The translations under genes and the position numbers were made by a program. Positions 1-5,492 of a stretch of DNA of 5,492 nucleotides are shown here, piece by piece. Origin of the DNA: JAHEAO01 sp037968535 (GTDB taxonomy: Bacteria > Pseudomonadota > Alphaproteobacteria > Rhodobacterales > Rhodobacteraceae); assembly GCA_037968535.1 (NCBI GenBank), contig JBBKVT010000193.1:1-5492 (forward strand), written 5' to 3'. The notes under the pieces were generated by a model, which did not search any database, had not been told where the DNA came from, and was given only the letters and a program-made list of their open reading frames with translations. Each line of letters opens with the position of its first letter. Within the stretch, counting starts at the first letter, position 1.

Positions 1-1110
1 ATCGCTTATGACTATGACGCGCCCGCCATAAGTGTCGATGTCGATAGGATGTTCGTCGACGGGCAGGATTTTGCACCGGTGATCAGCTTCGCGATGTCCA
101 ACATCGACGGCACTTACACTATGGACGAAGGCGATCTGCGCCGGATCAAAAGCGCATTCACCGCCGACGCGATGGATGTCAACGTCAGCTTCACCGACCC
201 CAGAAACGACGGCACGATGAACGTGACGGCGCGCGTCAACACAGTGGTCAGCGACAGCGCGGCAACGCTTCCCAACGAGATCGACATGCAGGATCCGGGC
301 TGGGTCTTCGGCGGTGATTTCGACGCGGAAGGCACGCTGTCGTCCGGCGCGTCGACCTATTCGACGACGATGAACAACGGCGTGGACACCTTCAAGTCAG
401 ACGGAACCTCGGCCAACAGCGCGCTGCATTTCTCGATCCGCGATGGCGTTGTCGCCTATGGCGGCACGGCGACCGACACCCAATACCGGGTCAGCGGATC
501 CCAAATCCCGTTCCCCGAGGTTTCACTGGGAATGCAGGAAACCGCCTTTGACCTGAAAATGCCGCTTCAGCAAACCGACGCTCCGACTGACTTCGGGCTG
601 CTGACCCGGGTCGTCGGCCTGACCGTCGGGGATGAGATCTGGTCGATGATCGACCCCGGCGCCGTTCTTCCCCGCGACCCCGCGACGGCGATCATCGACG
701 TGTCGGGAACGCTGAAATGGCTGATGGACCTATCCGATCCCGAAGCGATGGCCGCGGCGGGCGACGCCATGCCAGCCGAACTGCACACTCTGAACATCAA
801 TGACATCACCTTGTCGGTGGCCGGCGCCTCGGTCGAGGGCGAGGGCGGGTTCACCTTCGATCAGACCGACACCACGACGTTCAACGGGATGCCCGCCCCG
901 ACCGGAGAGGTCAATTTCACCATCGTCGGCGCCAATGGCCTGATCGAAAAACTGATCCAGCTCGGCTTTCTGCCGCAGGATCAGGCGATGGGCGCGCAGA
1001 TGATGCTGGGCATGTTCACCCGACCCGGCGAAAACGCCGATACGCTGACCACGAAAATCGAGGTCAAGGGCAACGGATCGGTTTTTGCCAACGGGCAGCA
1101 GGTGAAATAA
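1..1110 (+). CDS. DUF2125 domain-containing protein, 5'-truncated by the window
   Basis: The reading frame is open from base 1 and ends with TAA at 1108-1110, giving about 369 residues of a longer protein. The ATG at 49 is therefore probably internal. The protein resembles the DUF2125 family common in Rhodobacteraceae. It is acidic, rich in Thr, Ser, Gly and Asp, and has alternating beta-type segments. Its C-terminal part runs through GLIEKLIQLGFLPQDQAMGA and MMLGMFTRPGE, then a beta strand ending FANGQQ, which I recognise as the conserved tail of this family. Family members usually carry an N-terminal signal peptide and are thought to be periplasmic or envelope-associated. That end lies outside the window, so export cannot be checked here. 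No catalytic motif is visible and the function is unknown. The 122 bases after the stop hold only short GC hairpins without a T-tract, so no clear terminator is seen. Confidence 0.85.
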   Translation: MAYDYDAPAISVDVDRMFVDGQDFAPVISFAMSNIDGTYTMDEGDLRRIKSAFTADAMDVNVSFTDPRNDGTMNVTARVNTVVSDSAATLPNEIDMQDPGWVFGGDFDAEGTLSSGASTYSTTMNNGVDTFKSDGTSANSALHFSIRDGVVAYGGTATDTQYRVSGSQIPFPEVSLGMQETAFDLKMPLQQTDAPTDFGLLTRVVGLTVGDEIWSMIDPGAVLPRDPATAIIDVSGTLKWLMDLSDPEAMAAAGDAMPAELHTLNINDITLSVAGASVEGEGGFTFDQTDTTTFNGMPAPTGEVNFTIVGANGLIEKLIQLGFLPQDQAMGAQMMLGMFTRPGENADTLTTKIEVKGNGSVFANGQQVK

Positions 1111-1232
1111 TCCGGCGCACGCCGCAGTCGGGCCGCGCAAACAAATGCGCTGCCCCGATTCAAGGGGATCGGCTTGCGGAGGCCGCAGCGGCAGACTACC
1201 TCAATCGGTAAAGCAAGCGAAGGCCGTGCCGC

Positions 1233-2576
1233 ATGATCACCTCACTTTCCGACCTGACCGAGGCGCTACTGGCCGCGGCAAAGGCCGCCGGCGCAACTCA
1301 GGCGGATGCGATCGCCACGCGCGGCAGTTCGCTGTCGATCGACGTGCGGGACGGCACGCTGGAACATGCCGAACGCGCGGAAGGCACCGACATCGGTTTG
1401 CGGGTCCTGATCGACAAGCGGCAGGCCTGTGTCTCGGCCTCCGACACACGCGCGCAAACCATCACGACGATGGCCGAACGCGCAGTCGCGATGGCGCGCG
1501 AAGCCCCGCAGGATCCCAACCTGGGCCTGGCCGAACCGTCGCAGCTGGCCCGAGACTGGAACGCTGCACTGGAACTTGCCGATCCCGCGCCCGAACCCGA
1601 TCCGGCCACGCTTCAGGAAGACGCCCGCCGTGCGGAAGCCGCAGCACTGGGAACACACGGCATCAGCAAGGTTCAGTCCGCGTCGGCAGGTTACGGCCGA
1701 CATTCGATCCATCTTGCCACCAGCAACGGCTTTTCAGGCGGTTATGACCGCACCAGTCGCGGCCTCAGTTGCGTCGCTATCGTTGGCGAAGGCACCGGGA
1801 TGGAACGCGATTACTATGGTGAATCGCGGGTGTTTCAGTCCGATCTGCCCGATCCGGACAGCATCGGCCGCATTGCCGCCGAACGCACGCTGGCCCGCGC
1901 CGGGGCTCGCAAGCCCAGGACCGGGGCCTATCCGGTGCTTTTCGACGAACGCATAGCTTCGTCGCTGATCGGCCACCTGCTGTCCGCGATCAACGGCACT
2001 GCCATCGTGCGCGGGGCTTCATGGGCGCGGGATCTACTGGGGCAGCAGGTCTTGCCCGCAGCCCTCAGCATTACCGAAAACCCGCATCGCCACCGCACCT
2101 CTGGATCGCGTCCCTTCGACGGCGAGGGCCTGCCGACGGCCGCTCGGACGATCGTCGAAGCTGGCCGATTGAACGGCTGGACCCTGGATCTGTCGACCGC
2201 GCGACAGCTTGGCCTGACATCCACAGCCAACGCGGCGCGCGGAACATCCGCGCCACCCTCGCCCGCGCTCAGCAATATTGCGCTGACCCAAGGCGATGTC
2301 AGCCGCGACAACTTGCTGCGCGACATGGGAACGGGGTTGCTTGTCACCTCGATGATCGGCGCGTCGATCAACCCGACGACCGGCGATTATTCCCGCGGGG
2401 CGTCCGGGTTCTGGGTCGAGCACGGCGAGATCAAGTACCCCGTCAACGAATGCACGATCGCCGGCAATCTGCGGGACATGCTGAAAACGATCGTCCCGGC
2501 CAATGATGCGCGCACTTATCTGTCGCATGTCGTCCCCTCGCTGCTTGTCGACGGTCTGACCCTTGCCGGAGAGTGA
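1233..2576 (+). CDS. tldE: TldE/PmbA-family protein (TldD/TldE metallopeptidase partner)
   Basis: This 447-residue protein matches the usual TldE/PmbA length (about 450). The N-terminal domain (about 1-130) has the family pattern of a short helix, then SIDVRDGTLEHAERAEGTDIGLRVL at 35-59. The C-terminal half shows LLRDMGTGLLVTSMIGASIN (361-380), TTGDYSRGASGFWVEHGEI (382-400) and YPVNECTIAGNLRDML (402-417), which are TldE hallmarks. There is no HExxxH metal motif; that belongs to TldD, so this is the non-catalytic partner type. TldD/TldE is a cytosolic heterodimeric protease that in E. coli matures microcin B17 and degrades CcdA. No tldD is present in the window. The ATG at 1233 is preceded by GAAGG (1219-1223) at 9 bases spacing. 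The 3' end overlaps the next gene by 14 bases, so the two are probably cotranscribed. Its substrate here is unknown. Confidence 0.93.
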   Translation: MITSLSDLTEALLAAAKAAGATQADAIATRGSSLSIDVRDGTLEHAERAEGTDIGLRVLIDKRQACVSASDTRAQTITTMAERAVAMAREAPQDPNLGLAEPSQLARDWNAALELADPAPEPDPATLQEDARRAEAAALGTHGISKVQSASAGYGRHSIHLATSNGFSGGYDRTSRGLSCVAIVGEGTGMERDYYGESRVFQSDLPDPDSIGRIAAERTLARAGARKPRTGAYPVLFDERIASSLIGHLLSAINGTAIVRGASWARDLLGQQVLPAALSITENPHRHRTSGSRPFDGEGLPTAARTIVEAGRLNGWTLDLSTARQLGLTSTANAARGTSAPPSPALSNIALTQGDVSRDNLLRDMGTGLLVTSMIGASINPTTGDYSRGASGFWVEHGEIKYPVNECTIAGNLRDMLKTIVPANDARTYLSHVVPSLLVDGLTLAGE

Positions 2577-3351
2577 CCTGTCGCTGCTGATCGGGGCAGC
2601 TCGCGCAGCGGGCGACGTTGCGTTGCCATATTGGCGCGAGGCCCACACATCCTGGGAAAAGGCCGACGGCGCCGGACCGGTCACAGAAGCGGATCTGGCC
2701 GTCGACGAAATGCTGAAACACCGGCTGTTGTCAGCGCGGCCCGGTTATGGCTGGCTGTCCGAAGAGACGGACGACGATCCCGTCCGCCTTGACCGCGACA
2801 AGGTCTTCATCATCGACCCGATCGACGGCACCCGCGCCTTCATGGCAGGTGAACGGACATGGGCGCATTCGCTGGCGGTGTCGCACAATGGCGCGATCAC
2901 CGCCGCCGCGATCTTCCTGCCTGCACAGGACAAGCTTTACGCCGCAGGACTGGGTCAGGGCGCCCAGTTGAACGACCAGCCGATCCGCGCCAGCCAGCGG
3001 TGCGACCTGCAGGCGGCCACGGTTCTTTCGGCGAAATCAAATCTCGATCCGCTGCACTGGAAGATCGGCGTCCCGCCGTTTGAACGCCACTTCCGCGCGT
3101 CGATCGCCTATCGTCTGGCACTGGTGGCAGAGGGTCGGTTCGATGCCATGCTGACGCTGCGCGATACCTGGGAATGGGATATCGCCGCAGGTCAGCTAAT
3201 CACGCAAGAAGCGGGTGGGATGGTCAGCGACCGGCAGGGTCGAACCCCAATATTCAACAACCCCACTCCGCTTGTGTCCGGCCTTCTTGCAGCCGGCGCC
3301 GGATTGCACGGCGACATACTGCACCATCTTATTGGCGCGCCCGAAGCCTGA
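2563..3351 (+). CDS. cysQ: Inositol monophosphatase-family phosphatase, probably 3'(2'),5'-bisphosphate nucleotidase CysQ
   Basis: This 262-residue protein has the usual length for the lithium-sensitive, Mg-dependent phosphatase superfamily. Visible motifs are GPVTEADLAVD (38-48), WLSEE (64-68), IDPIDGTRAF (84-93) and WEWDIAAG (203-210). Together they supply the metal ligands, probably Glu67/Glu68, Asp85, Asp88 and Asp206. CysQ removes the 3'-phosphate of PAP to give AMP in sulfur metabolism. The family also includes inositol-1-phosphatases and histidinol phosphatases, and sequence alone does not settle substrate choice; the overall form is closest to alphaproteobacterial CysQ. The start is TTG at 2563: an in-frame TGA at 2557-2559 rules out anything earlier, and the residues that follow fit the family's N-terminus. 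The start lies inside the last codons of tldE, which suggests translational coupling. The gene ends 9 bases from the chrR stop on the other strand. Confidence 0.88.
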   Translation: MPESDLSLLIGAARAAGDVALPYWREAHTSWEKADGAGPVTEADLAVDEMLKHRLLSARPGYGWLSEETDDDPVRLDRDKVFIIDPIDGTRAFMAGERTWAHSLAVSHNGAITAAAIFLPAQDKLYAAGLGQGAQLNDQPIRASQRCDLQAATVLSAKSNLDPLHWKIGVPPFERHFRASIAYRLALVAEGRFDAMLTLRDTWEWDIAAGQLITQEAGGMVSDRQGRTPIFNNPTPLVSGLLAAGAGLHGDILHHLIGAPEA

Positions 3352-3357
3352 TCGGGC
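3339..3357. terminator. Possible hairpin between convergent cysQ and chrR
   Basis: GCCCGA (3339-3344) and TCGGGC (3352-3357) form a perfect 6-bp inverted repeat around a 7-base loop that contains the cysQ stop codon. It sits exactly where two convergent transcripts meet, so it could slow polymerase from either side. There is no T-tract on either strand, so it does not qualify as a standard intrinsic terminator and could be chance in GC-rich DNA. Confidence 0.25.
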
Positions 3358-3360
3358 CGG

Positions 3361-4017
3361 TCAGATCCTGAAGAACGGCTGCACGATGCGCGGCAGAAGT
3401 CCCTTGAACTTGAGCGGCGCATCCGTCGCGGCAAGACAAATACACGGCAATCCCGCCTCGGCGATCGGAGTGTGGGTCAGATCCTCTGTCCCGACCTCGA
3501 CATCGCCCCGCTGAAACCGATCCACCTCGTCCGCAAACGCGCCCTGCAAGACCAACGTCAGCTCAAGCCCACGATGCGAATGGTCGGGCATCGCCGCACC
3601 GGCGGGGATGTACAGAAGCCGCGCCGTCGCATTGCCATCGCATGGCAGGATCGCCTGTTTCACGCCCGCGCCCACGCGGCGCCAGCGCACGTTCTCGGGT
3701 CCGCCCTTGACGTATTCAACCAGCGGCGACGGAAAGATCGACCGCGCTGCGGGCCGCGCCGGTTTCGCAGCCAACCGCCCGTCGGCCTTGATCCGCGCCA
3801 TGGTCGCGGCAAGCGAATTGTCGTCAACGCTGACCTGGCCAATATCTTCCAGGACCGCGCCGCCAACCGCCTCGTGACTGGCAATCGCCGCCCGACACTG
3901 ATCGCAGAGCGAGACATGCGTGGCCACGACAAGGCTGAACGCCTCGGGCAGCGCCCCGGCGGAATAGGCAGCCAGCAGGCTATCCGGCAGATGATGTTTC
4001 AACGAAAGGTCGGTCAT
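3361..4017 (-). CDS. chrR: ChrR family anti-sigma factor (zinc anti-sigma domain plus cupin domain)
   Basis: This 218-residue protein fits the ChrR family. The N-terminal zinc-binding anti-sigma domain (about 1-85) shows His9, His34, Cys38 and Cys41, the same H...HxxxCxxC set that binds zinc in R. sphaeroides ChrR and is needed to sequester RpoE. The C-terminal cupin domain (about 100-195) shows His146, His148, Glu152 and His182, matching the known second zinc site at a constant offset of 5 residues. The Cys192-Ile-Cys194 pair matches the cysteines of the R. sphaeroides cupin domain. In the known system ChrR holds RpoE inactive in the cytoplasm, and singlet oxygen or organic hydroperoxides acting through the cupin domain release it. 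The start codon overlaps the rpoE stop (ATGA at 4017-4014), so the two are cotranscribed and probably translationally coupled. That arrangement helps keep sigma and anti-sigma in proportion. All key residues are present, so it is probably functional. Confidence 0.95.
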   Translation of the reverse strand: MTDLSLKHHLPDSLLAAYSAGALPEAFSLVVATHVSLCDQCRAAIASHEAVGGAVLEDIGQVSVDDNSLAATMARIKADGRLAAKPARPAARSIFPSPLVEYVKGGPENVRWRRVGAGVKQAILPCDGNATARLLYIPAGAAMPDHSHRGLELTLVLQGAFADEVDRFQRGDVEVGTEDLTHTPIAEAGLPCICLAATDAPLKFKGLLPRIVQPFFRI

Positions 4018-4607
4018 TCTCGGCTCTTCTTCAATTCATAGCGCAACCGTTCCAATCCAAGGCGGATGCGGGATTTTATGGTTCCCAGCGGCAGCCCCGT
4101 CACTTCTGCAATCTCATAATGCGACAGATCACCGAAATAAGCCCGTTCGATCATCTGCCTCTGCGCCAGCGGCAGTTCGGCGATACAGCGCCGCAGCTCC
4201 GCCTGCTCGTCCGACACCGCCAGTATCTCTTCCGAGGACTGCGGCGCCTCAGTGCCCCAGGGCAGATCCTCGGGCTCGGGCCGGCGTTGCTTGCGGATCG
4301 CGTCAATCCGCTTGTTGCGCACGATCGTGTAAATCCAGGTCGATGCACTTGCCATCGACGGGTCGAACAGATGCGCCTTCTGCCAGACCGTCGCCAAAGC
4401 CTCTTGCGTGGTTTCCTCGGCCAGCGCCGCAGATGCGCCGGATTTCATCAAGAACGCCTTAACCCGCGGCGCGAAATGGCCGAATAAATCGGCAAATCGC
4501 TGCGCATCCTGGGTCTGCTTGAATTCGATCAGGCATGTCGTCCAGGGGTCGGGGGTCGTTTTGGGATTGGCCACTGGCGCTTTATTTCCGTCACCGATCG
4601 CGTGCAT
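4014..4607 (-). CDS. rpoE: RpoE, ECF11-group RNA polymerase sigma factor
   Basis: This is an ECF sigma factor with two domains. From the ATG at 4607 (197 residues), sigma-2 starts near FGHFAPRVKAFLMKSG (42-57) and includes the DNA-melting/-10 segment around STWIYTIVRNKRIDAIRK (89-106). Sigma-4 carries the helix-turn-helix LSHYEIAEVTGLPLGTIKSR (161-180). Lys50 and Met54 occupy the positions of R. sphaeroides RpoE Lys38 and Met42, reported as important for release from ChrR. The protein should direct RNA polymerase to singlet-oxygen-response promoters. The start is uncertain. An in-frame ATG at 4667 would give 217 residues, but it lies only 6 bases past the predicted -10 element. GTG at 4574 gives a length closest to R. 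sphaeroides RpoE. None of the three has a good Shine-Dalgarno sequence. The stop overlaps the chrR start. An RpoE-type promoter directly upstream suggests autoregulation. Confidence 0.93.
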   Translation of the reverse strand: MHAIGDGNKAPVANPKTTPDPWTTCLIEFKQTQDAQRFADLFGHFAPRVKAFLMKSGASAALAEETTQEALATVWQKAHLFDPSMASASTWIYTIVRNKRIDAIRKQRRPEPEDLPWGTEAPQSSEEILAVSDEQAELRRCIAELPLAQRQMIERAYFGDLSHYEIAEVTGLPLGTIKSRIRLGLERLRYELKKSRE

Positions 4608-4673
4608 CAGAACCGCGGGATGCGGCAACGCCCTTGATCGTGTTGCATGTGTCAAAACCAAACTCATACACCC

Positions 4674-4701
4674 TATACGGCAAGGTCAAGCCTGTGGATC
4701 A
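4674..4701 (-). promoter_or_regulatory. RpoE (ECF11)-type promoter for rpoE-chrR
   Basis: Read on the minus strand, TGATCC (4701-4696) is followed after 16 bases by CGTATA (4679-4674). TGATCC-N16-CGTA is the known ECF11/RpoE pattern, so rpoE probably activates its own operon. Transcription would begin about 5-8 bases beyond the -10 element, near 4669-4665. This is essentially at the longest possible rpoE start codon. Confidence 0.8.
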
Positions 4702-4732
4702 CTGATGCGATCATTATCGGCATACAGGTGAT

Positions 4733-4760
4733 TGATCCGTTCTCCGTCGCCAGACGTAAA
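4733..4760 (+). promoter_or_regulatory. RpoE (ECF11)-type promoter for the divergent flavoprotein gene
   Basis: TGATCC (4733-4738) is followed after 16 bases by CGTAAA (4755-4760), the same element and spacing as the divergent rpoE promoter. Transcription would start near 4766-4768 and leave a leader of about 22 bases that contains the Shine-Dalgarno sequence of the TTG-started gene. The position and geometry make a functional RpoE site likely. Confidence 0.78.
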
Positions 4761-4777
4761 CATCCCCACAAAGCATC

Positions 4778-4784
4778 GGAGAAA
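4778..4784 (+). promoter_or_regulatory. Ribosome binding site that fixes a TTG start
   Basis: GGAGAAA at 4778-4784 contains a strong Shine-Dalgarno core (GGAGA, ending at 4782), 6 bases before TTG at 4789. It supports this TTG as the start of the flavoprotein gene. The only other upstream start-like codon in frame, TTG at 4732, lies within the promoter. Confidence 0.75.
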
Positions 4785-4788
4785 CGTC

Positions 4789-5492
4789 TTGCCCTTTGAA
4801 TTTGCGATCCCCGCACGAACAGCGATCATCGGAGCAGGCATATCCGGTCTTGCCGCCGCCTACGAACTTGCCCCTTCGGAATCCGTTGTGCTCTTTGAAA
4901 GCGAACTTCGGTTGGGCGGTCATGCCCGCACAAAAATGGCGGGGCGGAACGGCGATGTGCCGGTCGATACCGGATTTATCGTCTTCAACTACCAGAATTA
5001 CCCGAACCTGACCCGCATGTTCCGCGAACTGGACGTTCCGGTCAAGCAAAGCAACATGAGCTTCGCCGCCTCCATCGGTAACGGCGCGATCGAATACGGG
5101 CTGAACAATTTCGGCTCTTTGACTGCGCAGACCCGAAACATGGTGCGCCCCCAGTTCTGGCGGATGATTTCCGACATCGTGAAATTCAACAATCAGGCTT
5201 CCGCACTGGCCGCGAATTCCGACTGTTCGCTGTCCGAACTGCTGGACAGGCTGCAAATGGGGTCGTGGTTTCGCAAATATTACCTGCTGCCCCTGTCCGG
5301 CGCGATCTGGTCCTCGACCCCGGAACAGATGCAGGATTTCCCGGCATCCTCGCTGGTGCAGTTCTTCCAGAATCACGCGCTGATGAGCTTTCGCAACCAT
5401 CAATGGTACACGGTCGACGGCGGCAGCATCGAATACGTCCGCCGGATTGCCCAAGCGATCGAAACCCGCGGCGGCACCATCCGAACCGGACA
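4789..5492 (+). CDS. FAD-dependent amine-oxidase-like oxidoreductase, 3'-truncated by the window
   Basis: The frame is open from TTG 4789 to the window end, giving 234 residues of a family usually about 430-450 long. The N-terminus is a Rossmann FAD-binding fold: AIIGAGISGLAAAYEL at 12-27 (GxGxxG), an acidic residue ending strand 2 (Glu37 in VVLFES), and LGGHA (42-46). VDTGFIVFN (59-67) and YPNLTRMFRELDV follow, as in NAD(P)-binding/amine-oxidase proteins that sit near cyclopropane fatty-acid synthase genes. Later LLPLSGAIWSS and WYTVDGGS also fit that family. It is divergent from rpoE and has its own RpoE-type promoter. In R. sphaeroides the RpoE regulon includes a similar flavoprotein operon and a cyclopropane-fatty-acid-synthase-like gene, linked to modified fatty acids. 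A role in membrane-lipid modification under singlet-oxygen stress is therefore an inference; the exact reaction is unknown. TTG is favoured by the Shine-Dalgarno at 4778-4784. Confidence 0.88.
   Translation, partial: MPFEFAIPARTAIIGAGISGLAAAYELAPSESVVLFESELRLGGHARTKMAGRNGDVPVDTGFIVFNYQNYPNLTRMFRELDVPVKQSNMSFAASIGNGAIEYGLNNFGSLTAQTRNMVRPQFWRMISDIVKFNNQASALAANSDCSLSELLDRLQMGSWFRKYYLLPLSGAIWSSTPEQMQDFPASSLVQFFQNHALMSFRNHQWYTVDGGSIEYVRRIAQAIETRGGTIRTG

Noticed and set aside
1153..1187. Small hairpins after the DUF2125 gene (CCCC/GGGG at 1153-1167 and TGCGG/CCGCA at 1175-1187) as a terminator
   Set aside because: The stems are only 4-5 bp, are not followed by a T-tract, and could arise by chance at this GC content.
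1174..1202. Possible sigma-70 promoter for tldE (TTGCGG, 17 bases, TACCTC)
   Set aside because: The spacing is right, but the -10 keeps only the first two consensus bases and the -35 is weak, so it is not supported.
1145..1747. Plus-strand open frame (200 codons) overlapping the start of tldE
   Set aside because: It is in a different frame from tldE, its translation is Arg/Gly-rich and unlike any family I know, and it would cover the N-terminal half of a solid gene.
2034..2684. Long minus-strand open frame (216 codons) opposite tldE/cysQ
   Set aside because: It lies across two well-supported genes, has a low-complexity Arg/Gly/Ala-rich translation, and shows no family resemblance.
3472..4041. 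Plus-strand open frame (189 codons) opposite chrR
   Set aside because: chrR on the minus strand keeps every zinc ligand of its family. The opposite frame is Arg-rich with no domain and is a shadow.
4714..5454. Long minus-strand open frame (246 codons) opposite the flavoprotein gene
   Set aside because: The plus-strand frame shows clear FAD-binding motifs, a Shine-Dalgarno and a promoter. The antisense frame has no recognisable domain, covers the promoter region, and is an expected by-product of GC-rich coding DNA.

Overview
The window is typical Rhodobacteraceae (alphaproteobacterial, roseobacter-like) chromosomal DNA. It is GC-rich and tightly packed. It carries a DUF2125 protein, a TldE-CysQ gene pair and an RpoE-ChrR sigma/anti-sigma pair close to those described in Rhodobacter sphaeroides. 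The lineage call rests on gene content and protein motifs, not on a marker gene.

Layout. Bases 1-1110 (+) hold the 3' part of a DUF2125 protein gene whose start lies outside the window. A 122-base gap follows, with no convincing signal except a Shine-Dalgarno sequence at its end. Bases 1233-2576 (+) encode a TldE/PmbA-family protein. It overlaps by 14 bases a TTG-initiated inositol-monophosphatase-family gene, probably cysQ (2563-3351, +). That gene ends only 9 bases from the stop codon of the converging chrR. On the minus strand, rpoE (about 4607 down to 4014) and chrR (4017 down to 3361) form a two-gene operon joined by an ATGA stop/start overlap. At the right edge, 4789 to beyond 5492 (+), lies the N-terminal half of an FAD-dependent amine-oxidase-like oxidoreductase, divergent from rpoE and starting at TTG.

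How it works together. The rpoE/oxidoreductase intergenic region holds two divergent, near-identical promoter-like sites, each TGATCC-N16-CGTA. This is the pattern known for RpoE (ECF11) sigma factors. One faces rpoE-chrR (autoregulation) and the other faces the flavoprotein. ChrR keeps all of the zinc ligands of both its anti-sigma and cupin domains. The simplest reading is a singlet-oxygen/organic-peroxide response module: ChrR holds RpoE inactive, oxidative stress releases it, and RpoE transcribes itself and the adjacent lipid-related flavoprotein operon. The left half of the window is unrelated housekeeping material.

Nothing here looks like an undescribed system. The most useful observations are the paired divergent RpoE sites, the doubtful start of rpoE, and the truncated flavoprotein gene, which is easily missed because it starts with TTG and runs off the window.
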